Below, piece after piece: positions 31,385-43,800 of a stretch of 64,000 nt of DNA. The notes under the pieces were generated by a model. It did not search any database, was not told where the DNA came from, and was given only the letters and a program-made list of their open reading frames with translations. The position numbers and the translations under genes are program-made. Source of the DNA: Theristus sp. LFF4_11 (lineage: Eukaryota; Nematoda; Chromadorea; Monhysterida; Xyalidae). How positions within the stretch are numbered: the stretch's first letter is position 1; each line of letters opens with the position of its first letter. The stretch covers positions 1-64,000 of the forward strand of contig JASANC010001082.1 in assembly GCA_030248135.1 (NCBI GenBank), written 5' to 3'.

Positions 31385-33065
31385 TCAGTACCGTGGGCCC
31401 AAACAGATTTTCGAAGGGGGGGGGGTATGGTGCCGTGGGGGGGGGGGGGTTAGGGTTGTTAAAAAAAACAAAATCGTCATTTTTGTTTTTTTTTTAAAAA
31501 AATTTTTTTTTTATAAAAAAATTTCAAAAATCAAACTTGTGCTAAATCAATCAGGGAGTCCGAAGAACCACATATGATATGCAAGCGCCTCCCGAATGAC
31601 TCCCATATGACGGAACTTTGCAGATTTTGTTTTGGTGACCTCAATTACCCCTTTTCCAAACCGTCACCATGCCTCTTCTTGTGTTTTGACCTCCAAAACG
31701 TCACTAATTGTCCCCAGCTAAACTAATGCTAAAGTGAAGACAAACATACCGCCTTGAAATTCGATCAATTCTTCTGATGGTGTTGCGACGACACGACACG
31801 AAGCAGCAAGCAACCAGACAACGTAGCGCTTGCAAACGGAGCAGCGAGCACAATCGGACGCTCTGCGAGGCGAATCGTCACCTTATCTGCATCGGAAATG
31901 GTAGGCCAAGCTTTGGGACGCTCAAAAACTTCATCGCAGATGTTGTCGTAGCCTAAAATCAGTCGGTAAAACGGCCCAAAATCGACTGCTAAAGGTTTTA
32001 CGAGGTATAATCTAAGAAAATTTTTGTTGAACTTTCGAAAAATTTTGCCAAAATTGAGGTTTTCAGAGCATATTAGAGGAAAATTTTTCGAATTTTTTTT
32101 TAAAAAAAATCGGCATTTTCTTTTTTTTTTTAATCACTGTTTTTTTTAAAAAAAAAAATTTTCATTTTTGTTTAACAACCCTAGGGGGTGTCGACCAAAA
32201 AGTGAGGGGGGGTCCAACCTATGGTAACGTGGGACCCCCCCAGGGGGGTCCCATGGGGGGGGGTGCATTTTTTCAAAATTTTCTGTGGGGGGGGGGGTCC
32301 ACTTAGGGTCAGTACCGTGTAGGGTTGTTAAACAAAAATGAAAATTTTTTTTTTTTAAAAAAAAAGTGATTAAAAAAAAAACAAAAATGCCGATTTTTTT
32401 TTTTAAAAAAAAATTAGAAAAATTTTCCTCTAATATGCTCTGAAAACCTCAATTTTGGCAAAATTTTTCGAAAGTTCAACAAAAATTTTCTTAGATTATA
32501 CCTCGTAAAACCTTTAGCAGTCGATTTTGGGCCGTTTTACCGACTGATTTTAGGCTACGACAACATCTGCGATGAAGTTTTTGAGCGTCCCAAAGCTTGG
32601 CCTACCATTTCCGATGCAGATAAGGTGACGATTCGCCTCGCAGAGCGTCCGATTGTGCTCGCTGCTCCGTTTGCAAGCGCTACGTTGTCTGGTTGCTTGC
32701 TGCTTCGTGTCGTGTCGTCGCAACACCATCAGAAGAATTGATCGAATTTCAAGGCGGTATGTTTGTCTTCACTTTAGCATTAGTTTAGCTGGGGACAATT
32801 AGTGACGTTTTGGAGGTCAAAACACAAGAAGAGGCATGGTGACGGTTTGGAAAAGGGGTAATTGAGGTCACCAAAACAAAATCTGCAAAGTTCCGTCATA
32901 TGGGAGTCATTCGGGAGGCGCTTGCATATCATATGTGGTTCTTCGGACTCCCTGATTGATTTAGCACAACTTTGATTTTTGAAATTTTTTTTTTTAAAAA
33001 AAAAATTTTTTTTTTTTAAAAAAAAACAAAAATGACGATTTTTGTTTTTTTTAACAACCCTAGTA
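31385..33065. repeat. Long hairpin (about 700-bp inverted arms) with G-runs
   Basis: The left arm (about 31440-32175) and right arm (about 32330-33060) are near-perfect reverse complements, including the outer A/T-run blocks and the central GCAAGCGCCTCCCGAATGAC. The loop (about 32180-32330) is G-run-rich with GGTAACGTGGGACCCCCC. That loop sequence reappears just outside the right arm at 33130-33250. Part of the arm is found again at 38112-38620. Confidence 0.8.
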
Positions 33066-33640
33066 CCGTGGGCCCAAAAAAATTTTCGAGGGGGGGGGTA
33101 TGGTACCGTGGGGGGGGGGGGGGGGGGTGCCGACCAAAATGTGAGGGGGGTCCAACAATTGGTAACGTGGGACCCCCACCCCAGGGGGTCCCATGGGGGG
33201 GTGCATTTTTTCAAAATTTTCTGTGGGGGGGGTCCACCCCCCCCCCCCCCCCCCCCCCAAAATTTTTTCGCTCAAATTTGAACGGAAAAACGCTAAATTT
33301 GGCTGAAAAATCTTTGAAATAACAATGAATATGTTCAAGTTATCTTATATTCCGCTTATTTTATGTAATTTATTGAAAAAAAATAATGATTTTCGAAAAA
33401 AAATTTAGGGTGAACGGAAAATTTTGGGGGGGGGGGGTCACCGCCAGACAAAATTTCCTGGGGGGGGTGGGGGGTGTCGGCCAAATTTTCGAGGGGGGGG
33501 GGTACGATGGGGGGGGGGTGCCCGGTTTTAGGGGGGGGGTGGCACGGTGCCCCCCCCCACCCCCCCCACCCCACGGTATCGGGTGCGCTGGGGGGGGGGG
33601 TACCCCCCCCCACCCCCCCGGTTTGCCTACTTTATTCAAA
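33066..33640. repeat. G-run/C-run low-complexity block
   Basis: It contains many runs of 8-20 G or C, mixed with AAATTTTCGAGGGGG and GTACCGTGGGCCC modules. The long proline- or glycine-rich frames on both strands follow from the composition and I do not call them genes. Confidence 0.8.
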
Positions 33641-34109
33641 AAGCGTAAATTATTTCACGCTTCAAAAAACTTTGTTTGTTTTTGCTTGATTTGCAAATGT
33701 CCGCAAACTGTTGAAAGAACGGCGGCACGGCGACGGAACGGAACAATGAAAACAACAACAGCTTCGTTCATGATCAATCAGCAAAATAAAAACGCTGAGC
33801 TTAATTGCTTTCAGTGAAGAATAGACAGGTTTATTAGAAAAGTGAAATGGATCACTCAGAACGCAGACGTTCTCAGCGACGCTTTCAATTTCACAGGTCT
33901 ACAACTACAAATTGATTGTGCTGTGCCATGAGGCAACGTCAATTTTATTTTGATCATCACACAGACAAAACTATGCCATACTGCCGTCTATCACCATGGA
34001 AAGGAGCGTACAGGGAAAACATAACGATGAGTAAGCCAAGCAGGATGGGTGGACGTGGAATTGAAGGGAGTGAAAAAAGTGAAGTGATCTCAAATGACTG
34101 AGCTCTTAC

Positions 34110-34289
34110 AAGAATGAAGAAAGGAGAAACAGCGGCGGTCAACTTCCAATGAGGTTTTGCTGTGGCATCGGCGGCGGCATTTGTTTTTGACCCCGGTTGA
34201 TTGTGCTGTGGCATCGGCGGCGGCATTTGTTTTTGATCCCGGTTGACTGCGCCGTTATTTTTAAAACTGGACGAAATCTTTGGCTCCAA
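34110..34289 (-). other. Possible minus-strand exon with duplicated 46-bp Pro-rich unit
   Basis: A unit of about 46 bp (GCTGTGGCATCGGCGGCGGC...) is present twice at 34157-34246. Read on the minus strand it gives QKQMPPPMPQHNQ and then LTAAVSPFFIL before a good donor, CTT|GTAAGA. No partner exons were found, so this may be a minisatellite only. Confidence 0.25.
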
Positions 34290-34718
34290 TGTTAATATTT
34301 GGCAGAGAAATCAATGTGCAAAAATTTTACACTTATCACAGCATATCACGGGTGCCGGCCGGATAAACTAGAAAACAAAAAACAAAACGACCAAGCAAAT
34401 AAAACAAAATCGAGACACGTGATAGCCATTGGGCGCATATGAAACTTGAATCATTCTTCAAAAAAAGCTGAGCGCAGCCTTCTGAGGTTACGGAAAACTA
34501 TGGCTTAGGGAGAACAACATTTCCTCAATGTCAGACTTTTGAATGATTCTAAGTGTTAATGTTTTCAGTTTTGCTATTGGTGAGTGAGGATTTTTTAGAC
34601 CGCCTTAAAAAACCGAAGACACTGAGTTCCAGAACTCCCTGGTCGTATCAAGTCAGTGACTAATCAACTGTGTATCAGACTTGTGATTCTCTGTTTGACT
34701 AAACAAAACAATTATTTC

Positions 34719-34837
34719 TAGGGTTGGCCCAGAAAAAAAACGGTTTTTTTAATTTTAAATTTGATTTTATTTGGTTTTAACACAGAAAAGAAACCGGTTT
34801 TTTCAGGCACCATAAAAACGGTTTATTACCAACCGTA
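34719..34837. mobile_element. 119-bp hAT-like MITE with 8-bp target duplication
   Basis: The ends are TAGGGTTGG and CCAACCGTA. The flanks carry the perfect 8-bp duplication ATTATTTC at 34711-34718 and 34838-34845. Inside are AAAACGGTTTT and AAACCGGTTTTTTC blocks. Confidence 0.75.
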
Positions 34838-35253
34838 ATTATTTCCATTCTTCAAATTTTAAAGAAACGGGCTTTATTTGTCGTGCGTAAACCGTCTTGA
34901 TGACCTTGATTTGCTTTGTCATCACGACGAACATCGTTGGCAGTCGGCAGCAGCTTTCTGAAAATAAGTTCATTATTCAGCTCAACGAAACAACAATATG
35001 TGTGGAACGAAGCACATAAAAATTGCACTGTCCGTTAAGTAAGGATTCGTTTGCATTGCGATGCGCAATCTGGACACGCGGATGGGACATGCACGGTGTA
35101 CGACGACCAGTTCGGGTCGGCTCCGTAGTTTCCTTTTGACTCTGCTTTCTCGAAGACCTACACATTATGTTTTTTATGTTTTCGATTTTGCTTTTGCAGG
35201 CAGAAAATACATTTGAAACAAAAAGAGATAGCTGGCTAAGAAATTTTTTTAGA

Positions 35254-35697
35254 TAGATAATAGCTGAACCGAAAAAACTTCTCAAACAGAGATAGATTCG
35301 AAAAACGTTTTTGGGGAGCCGGGGGCCGCCACCCCCACCTGGAACAACATTGTCTTTGACCGCCGCAGACTCATTTGCTTGCAGTTTCTATGTTGTTTTC
35401 GCTGTCATCACGCTCAGTTTGAGCGTTTGCTTGTGTACTGTGTTCTGTTGTGCGCTTCCAGCAGCACCAACACGCCCTTCACGGTCGCTTTTGCTTCTAC
35501 GGTTGTTTTTGCTTGCTTCGACCGTCTTCTATGCGTCTGTTGCTAATTGAGCTCGAAATCGAAATAGTACTCCACTCGGTGTGCTCCTGTTGTCATAGTT
35601 GTCCTGGTGGTGGAGGGGCGCTCGCGCTCTCCCCCCCCCCCCAAATCGAATCTATCTCTTCCTGAGACGTTTCTTTGACCCAGCTGTTATCTATCTG
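35254..35697. mobile_element. MITE, about 445 bp, with AGATAGATAA ends
   Basis: The left end AGATAGATAATAGCTG...AGAGATAGATTCGA is inverted at the right (TCGAATCTATCTCT...CAGCTGTTATCTATCT). The right side includes a C-run. Frames inside are Cys/Leu-rich without family resemblance. Confidence 0.6.
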
Positions 35698-36689
35698 AAA
35701 AAATCTCAGAACTAAAAATTTTTGTCTCCGGAGACACATCGCAAAATCCACGTTTTTGCTTTAACTGTTTTTATCGCTTTTTAACGTTTCAGTTATCTTT
35801 CTGTCTGATTTGAAGATTTGAAATATTTGAGCAGCCCCGTTCAAGGCGCATCACATTCCCAGCCCACCCCCCAAATTTTGCAGCTATCAATCTGAAAAGT
35901 TTGCTTCAGCGTCCAGCTATCGTAATCGCCCCCCCCCCACCCTCAGCTCTCAAAAAACAATGCGTGTTGTCGATCCACGTCGCTCACAGAACACAGCTCC
36001 TCCAACGCACACAAGCCTTCCATTGTTCACGTCGTTTCATCCATTATTCACGCCTGAAAATGCGTTCACCGTTCACGTCTCAAGCTCCAGCTGTGCTGTC
36101 TTCCATTGAATGATGATGATAAAGATTTTACATCAGGCTGGCCGTTGGCAAAAAACGGAAACGGAAACGGCATCGTATCAAACATACAAACGTACATTGG
36201 TCAAACAAACGTTTTAGCAGACCAGTTAACAACAAACAGAAAATCCAATTTTCTCACCGGGAATCGCCAAACTTAAAAAAATCGCCTCGGGCTGTTGACA
36301 GTGGTTGCCTGCTTCCTGGAAGAATTACCGCCGGGTGGACATTTCATACAAGAAGTTCGCTGTTTGCGGTTTCGCCAGGTAGACGCATACCGCGGTGCCC
36401 CCTGGCTCATCAGTGCGACGAACACCAGGCAGAACTGTTCATTTTAATTCAACTCAACATTGAAGAACTTTTTTTGTCGTCGTTCCTCGTGCTCGTGGTC
36501 GTGGTGTAGCCATGTTTGAAAACTGAAAGGTTTTGGCCATGTTCTAAACAGTAGAGACCGGAGCGTGTGTGTAAGTGGGTGCGGAGCGTGTATTGCGCGC
36601 GATTGGATCATGAGCATGAGCATGCGGATGCGAGGTGCGCGTGCTTTTGAATAAAGAAGCATCACGCACCCCCCCCCCCCGCCCACGGT

Positions 36690-37740
36690 ACTGCTTAGGG
36701 TTAGGGGCTTTGAAAAAAAAATTTTTTTTTAATTTTTTTTTTCGTTTTTTTTTTTAAAATTTGGATTTTTTTTTTCAAACTTAAAAAAAAATTTGAAAAA
36801 TTTTTCTTCTACTTTGCTCTGAAAATTCGATTTATGGCATAATTTTTTGAAAGTTCAAACCAAATTTTCTTCCCAACTTCTTTGTGTGCTTAGGTACATG
36901 TCATTATTTGGTCATTTTGACCGACGTACTCCATGTTTTTCGATTTGGATGACTTCTAGAGTCAATTTTTAGCGTTGAAATGACTTAACTGAATTGAGAT
37001 ATCGTTTCAGAAATCGTTTTCTTGCAACTTAGAACATGTTTTTTCAGTCGGTAGGCCATGAGATGAACATGATATCTTGTTGATTGGCGTACGTTATAGG
37101 TCTACAATGGAGTTGTGCGATATATTGTTAAACAATTGGAGCGGGGATGTTGGTTAATACCACATCACACGACCGTTTTTCAGATACCCGATAACATGGC
37201 CACATGTTAAAACTTGCGTGCTGAGCTAAACTAACGTGTTAAACTTGCGTCTGTCAGTTGCCCGCAACGTGATCTCGAAATCATGGTACGTGTTTTCGAT
37301 ACGATGATTTGAAGAGTGGGCTCTCGCCATGTGGCAGATAGCATAGCTGGTTGAACCTGAAAGTAAGTGTCTTGGGGGGGGGGGGGCGACCGGGTCGACA
37401 GGGGTTGCCGACTTAGCTACAGCAAACAGGAATTTTTTAACACAGTCAAATTTTGGTAATTTTCTAAAGAGGAACAACTGAGAACGGTTCAATATTCAAG
37501 TACACGTCGAAAATTGTCCTGTTTTACTGTTGAAAATGCAACTTTCCCTCTATGAAATGGACATAATTTCAATAAAACACGATTTTCGCTCTTATAGTTT
37601 TCCGGATCGTTCTGAAAATAGTCTAGATGAACTCAGCTCGACGAGACGCTTCGAACAAACCTAACTTGTAAAAAAAAATTTTTTTTTTTAATTTTTTTTT
37701 TTAATTTAAAAAAAAAATCCGGATTTTTTTTTTCCTAACC
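36690..37740. other. Gene-free stretch with A/T-run blocks and a G-run
   Basis: Alternating poly-A/poly-T blocks lie at about 36715-36800 and 37668-37730, with GGTTAGGGG/CCTAACCCTAGG motifs and a G-run at 37374-37387. No convincing exon was seen. Confidence 0.5.
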
Positions 37741-38620
37741 CTAGGTCCACCCTTCCACCCCCCCCATGAATTTTTTTCGCTTAAATTTTAAAGGAAAAAC
37801 GCTAAATTTAGCTGCAAAATCTTTGAAATTACAATGAAGATGGTCAAGTTATCATATATTCAGCTTATATTATAGACTTTATAGACAAAAAATCATGATT
37901 TTCGAAAAAAAAATTAGGGTGTGCAGAAAATTTTTGGGGGGGGGGGTCTCCGCCAGACAAAATTTCATGGGGGGTGTGGGCCTAATCCTAAGCCAAGCCT
38001 TTTTGATAAGGTGAAAATGATCAATTTAGTTTTTGCATTTTTTCTTTCCTGTGTTTTGGAGGAGGAGCACCGGAACTGCAGATGCAGCTGTTTTAATAAT
38101 GATGCATTACGGTTGTAATTAGGGGTTGTTAAAAAAAACAAAAATCGTCATTTGTTTTTTTTTAATTTTATTTTAAATTTCAAAAATCAAAGTTGTGCTA
38201 AATCAACCAGGGAGTTCGAAGAACCACATTTGATGTGCAATCGCCTCCCGAATGACGCTCGTATGGCGGAACTTTCCAGATTTTGTTTGGGTGACCTCAT
38301 TTACCCCTGTTCCAAACCGTTACCATACCTCTTCTTGTGTTTTGACCCCCACAACGTCACTAATTGTCCCCAGCCCAAGTGAAAATACACATACCGGCTT
38401 GAAATTCGATCCATTCTGATGATGTGTCGCGACGGCAGTACACGAAACAGCAACCAGACAACGTAACGCTTGCAAACGGAGCAGCTCGGACGCTCAAATT
38501 TAAATTGCGAGGCGAATCGTCACCTTATCTGCATCGGAAATGGTAAGCCAACCTTTGGGACACTTAAAAACTTCATCGCAGATGTTGTTGAAGCCTGAAA
38601 TCAGTCGGTAAAACTGGGGT
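37741..38620. repeat. Diverged copy of the 31.4-33.5 kb repeat
   Basis: 37786-37990 parallels 33250-33460 (AAAGGAAAAACGCTAAATTT, CGCCAGACAAAATTTC). 38112-38620 parallels the hairpin arm (GGGAGTTCGAAGAACCACAT, CGCCTCCCGAATGACGC). A GCAGATGCAGCTGTTTTAAT insert lies between. Confidence 0.75.
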
Positions 38621-40700
38621 TGGCAAAATACCGTTTTTTTTCAAATCGTGGTTAAAACAACCCGTATTTTTACCGGTAAAATTACGGTAATTTTACCGGA
38701 AAAAACGAAAGCCAAAAAGTTGTAAAAACCCACATATTTTTCGCAGCCGACTGTAAACTTGAACCAGGATTTGTGAAAACAGCTTTCAGAATGCTTTGTT
38801 CAAAATCTCGTGCACCAACAAAGAAAATAAATTATGTTTGGGCTTGAAAACCCAAAAGGTCAGCAATAAATCGAACATTATCTTTTGCTCAACAGTACCG
38901 AAGACGAGGGGGGGTGGGGGGGGGTCACGCGACACTCAATCGTTTATATTCCACCAATTACACAGGAAAAAACGTACGCATTGGGTCATTCATTTTGTGT
39001 AGGGCCATTCACTTTTGTGTAGGGCTATTCATTTTATGTAGGGCCATTTATTTTGTAATATGCCCATTTACATTTAAGGCGATTTGTGTATTTTGTCTTG
39101 GGCCACGCATTGGTAAAGAGCGCCGAAATTTATTTTGACCAAGACTCACAATTTTTGTTAACATTCTTATAAATTTCGTTAATTTTAGATAAAACAGGCG
39201 TTTATGTTATTTTTTATTTTACTTTCAAATTTAAGACACCCGTCGTTAGTCGTTACCCCACGAGGCGCAACTTCTTAATAGGGGGTACCCCAATCCCCCT
39301 CGTCTTTGATACTGTTTTTTAGAAGTGTTGTGCGTGAATGAGCAAATAGGTTCACATGACCACTCAGGGAAAGGAAATTCATTCCATAATGTTTAAACAT
39401 GTAACGTTAGGAGGTCGGACCATGTTCGGCTCGACACGTTTCATTCGGCTTTTCACCATTGCGGATATTTCTTTCAAATATTGCTCCGCCAAGTTACAGA
39501 TATGACAAATCTAAAAAGAATGCAAATTTGGATTCAAAAGCTTTCGACCTGTTTTGGTATGGTAATAAAGCAAAATAAAACGCGCAGCGTAAAACTTCTG
39601 ACGCAAAAAAGCTGTTTATGTACCGTACCTACCTATACAAGACATACACCATTCCTTTTCTTGAAAGGCCACTTGGGCTGTGCACCGTGCTATTATCGTG
39701 TTTCAGCAATCGTTTCGACTGGAAACCCCCCTCTTTCCAATTCATGACAGTTTGCTGAAATGTGTGATTTTCGGGACACCCTGTAGGTACATGTACAATT
39801 GTATACATATGTGTGACGTCTCGAACTGCACTTTTTTTGAGTGAATTCTCGACTGGAACAATAGAGCGAATTACGCATCCATGCATGCCGGTAAACATGC
39901 GCGGAGCATGTTATGTATCTACATTGTAGATACCTCGAACTGAAAATGAATCAAACACCGCACCTGTAGAACTATGGAAACAACGTGGGTGGTGTTTTTT
40001 TTTAAGTGCCCCAATGCTGCACCTAAATGGGCGATATAATGCGCATGAATGCAATCTCATCAAGCATATGCACAGCGGAATACTGTTGCTCAGAACGCAG
40101 CGACCACCGTTTTGTTTGGTTATTCTCGACACGATCACAGGGTTCCAGATGAGGTAAGCTGTGGAATGATTCTGAGGGATTTTTCTGTATATTAGCTTTT
40201 TCTGCATTTTCATATTAACTTTGTTTCGATTGCAAAACTAATGAAAGGCCATGGTCTGACTGAAGACGACAAAGACATCCACAGTAAGCGCACTGCTTAT
40301 TCGGCAGTTTCAACAACTTTTTGAATGCAGAAAAAACATTGTTATGTTGAAAAAGGTTTTTTTATCATCTGTCAGTTACAATGTCTTGTCAGATATATTT
40401 TCAACAATTGATTATGACTGAGATTTCAAAAAAATGACTGTCGCGGAGAATCACACACGTCAAAAAAGATACCATTCTTAGTGCAATGATTGATACCATA
40501 CCGTGCAGTAGTTACTAACATGTATCTATACATCATGTTTTTCAGCAACACACGGCACATGGACTGAAATAAATCCCGTTTGTGTCGTTTCTCACTGATC
40601 ACTATAAAAACACATTCGGTGAACGATGCACAAAATAAATCGTTGATGTTTCCTTTGCTCCAACGTTTTTAATTCAAAGATAAACTTTTAAATGAATTGA
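38621..40700. other. Gene-free stretch upstream of the insulin-like gene
   Basis: It contains a CCGGTAAAA-type palindrome tract (38613-38710) and a short 19-bp repeat of GGGC(C)ATTCATTTTGTGTA at 38985-39060. A solitary mariner-like terminus, CAGGGTGTCCCGAAAATC, is read on the minus strand at about 39767-39784. No supported exons were seen. Confidence 0.5.
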
Positions 40701-40708
40701 TCCATATT

Positions 40709-40725
40709 ACCGTAATCGTTTCAGC
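40709..40725 (+). promoter_or_regulatory. Splice acceptor just 5' of the insulin-like start codon (candidate trans-splice site)
   Basis: CGTAATCGTTTCAG ends at 40724, one base before ATG 40726. A TTTCAG acceptor hard against the first ATG is the usual form of a nematode spliced-leader site, though an upstream non-coding exon would look the same. Confidence 0.5.
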
Positions 40726-40881
40726 ATGGGTTCCAGCAAGCACATTCCGCCAATCAGCGCCACTGCACTGCGGGCGACGACAACTTCAATAACGTTCTCA
40801 TTATTACTGATTGTGATTTGCGCTTTTCAACTGGGGGACCACACGGCGGCATCTGGGACCGGTATCAAAAAACGAAATACA
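40726..40881 (+). CDS. Insulin-like exon 1: signal peptide
   Basis: Fifty-two codons. A polar start (MGSSKHIPPISATALRATTT) precedes the hydrophobic core SITFSLLLIVICAFQL, long for a signal peptide n-region. The donor ACA|GTAATC in phase 0 fits exon 2. Another GT (ACCG|GTATCA at 40861) is in the wrong phase. The frame otherwise runs to a stop at 40908. Confidence 0.7.
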
Positions 40882-43800
40882 GTAATCACCCGTACGGCCC
40901 CACAATAGAAAAGTTGACACGTCGGCGAACTGAACACCGGGCCTTTTTAGCGTGACGTCAATTTAGTTATTTTTTTATTGAAGCGGAGCGCAAAACAGAG
41001 CATCAAAAACAGAGCGACTTTTGTAGCCAAATGACGCCAAATGAACATGTGCAGTTATCTGTTTCTCAGTTCCTGTCCCTTTTCGTGACGGTTTCCCATG
41101 TTATCTGCTGTCCCTGAAACAAACCTTTTTACTTTTATTTAAAACTTTAAACAAACTTCAAAACAAAAGTTTTATTTTTTCGGGGCATGAAAAGGAACAT
41201 AAGAAGTAACAAGACACGGGACACGACAGGGCTATAATTTCTAAGCTTACAGTTGTGTATCAGTCCATCTGGAAAATATATGCAACATGACGTAATGACC
41301 AACCAATCAGCGCTGATAGTTGCTCATGACTAACCAATCAGCGCTGAGAATTGCTGTGACCAACCAATCAGCTACATTAGCGAGATATACCAGTCTATCT
41401 CGCTATATGCAACTAGCTGATTGGTTGGTCCAGCAGTTCTCAGCCCCGATTGGTTAGTCATGAGCAATTCTCAGCGCTGATTGGTTGGTCATGAGCAATT
41501 CTCAGCGCTGATTGGTTGGTCACTACGTCATGTTGCATATATTTTCTAGATGTACTGCAGATGGTACTCAACTCAATCTCGTTTTTTGATATCGGTCCCT
41601 CATCAGCAGTGTCGGAAGCAAACAACAATCAAGGCCAACAATGGGTTTACAGTGCTCACAATTATTATGATGGCGGAACTCCGATGAAGCGTCAACGGCG
41701 TGGCCAAATTCGCCTGTGTCCTCCCGGAGGCCAGCGCTTTTCAATGGCTTACCATTTGACGTGCGAAATGAAGAAACGCCGAAAACGTCACGGTATTGTT
41801 GCCGTCTGAAAGCCATACACTTGCAATATACTTCTCTTTTCCTGCACAAGTGTTCAGTCTTCAGTGTGATATTACCCAGTTTTGTGGCATAACTCACACG
41901 CACTGACAAAAATTAGATGTACAGGGTGGGCCAAAAAAAGGTTCCATTTTCAAACTGCTGTCACTCGCTGGTGTTTTATTATGAGCTGAAATTTTCAGCA
42001 CTGATAAAACATGTGATGCCATTTTACCGACAAACTTTTTTTCCGATTTATAATTCTTAGCGCTCACTGTGGCAGATTTTCTAAAAAGCTCGAAAAATCA
42101 ACAAATTTACTGAAATGAGTGCAAGAAAAAATTAGTATCAAGATGCGTGATTCAATTTTGAAACTGTTGCGAAGGTGACAATTGGGTCTTTTTGGATACC
42201 CGGGATTTTGATAGCTCAAATCATGCGCTCAGAGTGGAAAGATCTCACACTTAAGATAGGCTTTTTCACAATACCGACCCTCCTTAGGCACAATTTCAAA
42301 AAAGTTGTCAAATTCAGTCAAATTTAAGACCAATCGAACCGCCTTGATGCCCTGAGTTCGAAAATCATATTTGTTTTTTAATTTAACTCGTTTTATGCTT
42401 CAAAATTAAGAAAAACTGTTTTTTTGACCCCCTTGTAGTAAAACTGTTCTAACTTGCTTCTGCTTAAAGCTATTAACAAAAATCAAACACCAATCGATTT
42501 CCCTTGTGTTCGCGCACATTTTTCGTTAATATACTATAAGTTGAAAACGTTTTTTCATGCTCTGTATTTATAAAAAACCGCAGAGGTTGGGGTTTTTTTA
42601 CGTTTTTCGGTACTTTAGAAACGTTTGTGGGGTATAGTTGCTAAGTAATTCTGAAAGATCTGCGAAAAATGTATATCCTTGTAAAATTTCAGCTTTATAA
42701 AGCGTCGCCGGGAGTCACACGATACAAAACAAAATGGCTTGTCGCATGCGTTTTTGGTCAATATGCCGCATGCACACTGTACATGCGCGCGCACACACAG
42801 TCACAGTGCACGCACGCAGTGTGTGCGCTGCTGCTCATCCCATTCACCCTGCTGTTATGCAATACACCTAAAATATTATCCATGACACTTTAGCCGTACC
42901 AAAAAAGCAGGCTACTGAAAATTGCTCAGCGGCACATGTTGCACAACATTTTGTCGCTCGTTGTTGTCCACGTGCAGGCGGCAAGTTTTTGTTACCAAAC
43001 AACCAACCAGGCAATTTTTTTGTTGTATTCTCTCTTGTTGTATTCAACAAAACTCTCCTTCGCTATTGTATTCTCCTTCATTTACTTTTGTATGTTTTGT
43101 ACTGATTTTGCATATTTGTAATGATCGTCACAATAATGTATCTGATATTATCTTTTTCCAAAGGAGACGGTGAAATGTTTAAAACCATGAATCCCGCCTC
43201 TTGTACACAGCATACTACCGTATTACCCCCATTAAACCCCCCCCCCCCACCATTAATCCCCCCCACCAATAAACCCCCCCCCCCCCCCCCCCCGACAAGT
43301 TTCCAAATAATCCCCCCCACAAATAATCCCCCATGGGGGTTAATTGGAAACCTGTTTGAAACACATACCCAGCGAATTCAGTGGCTGAATGCAGTGACAT
43401 TGGTGAAATTGTGCTACCAAAGGCCCCAAATGGATGAGTTAATGGTAATTTCATTACAAAAGGCTGTTACAAAAGGAAATCTCTGTGAAAAGTAGAAGTT
43501 TCTGCAACTTTCTTGCCTGCCATGCAAGGTATTTTTGCCATTTTTCAACAAAACCCCACCCCTTGAAATTTTTGTATAATAAACCCCCCCCCACCAATAA
43601 TCCCCCCCCCCACCAATAAACCCCCACCCCTAAAAGTCGCTGACGTATTAATCCTCCATGGGGGTTTATTGGGGGTAATACGGTACGTAGCAAAACCATT
43701 CTTGTGATCCATTCTTGAAACATTCACTGTATCTCTGCATGGGTAACCGGACATTTCCCGCGCGGACATTTCCCAAACGGACATTTCCCGCGCGGACTTT

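Noticed and set aside
32780..33817. Long Pro- or Gly-rich frames on both strands
   Set aside because: They are produced by runs of C or G. Frames differ only by register and carry no splice or start context.
35311..35665. Cys/Leu-rich frames resembling membrane proteins
   Set aside because: They lie inside a MITE with inverted AGATAGATAA ends and have no family match.
36240..36440. Possible exons on both strands (NYRRVDISYKKFAVCGFAR on +; VCVYLAKPQTANFLYEM on -)
   Set aside because: Both have a plausible donor but no matching partner exon or recognisable family. They overlap on opposite strands, so neither is supported.
40726..40908. Stand-alone 60-residue secreted peptide
   Set aside because: The GT at 40882 in phase 0 and the in-frame insulin-like exons downstream explain it better as the signal-peptide exon.
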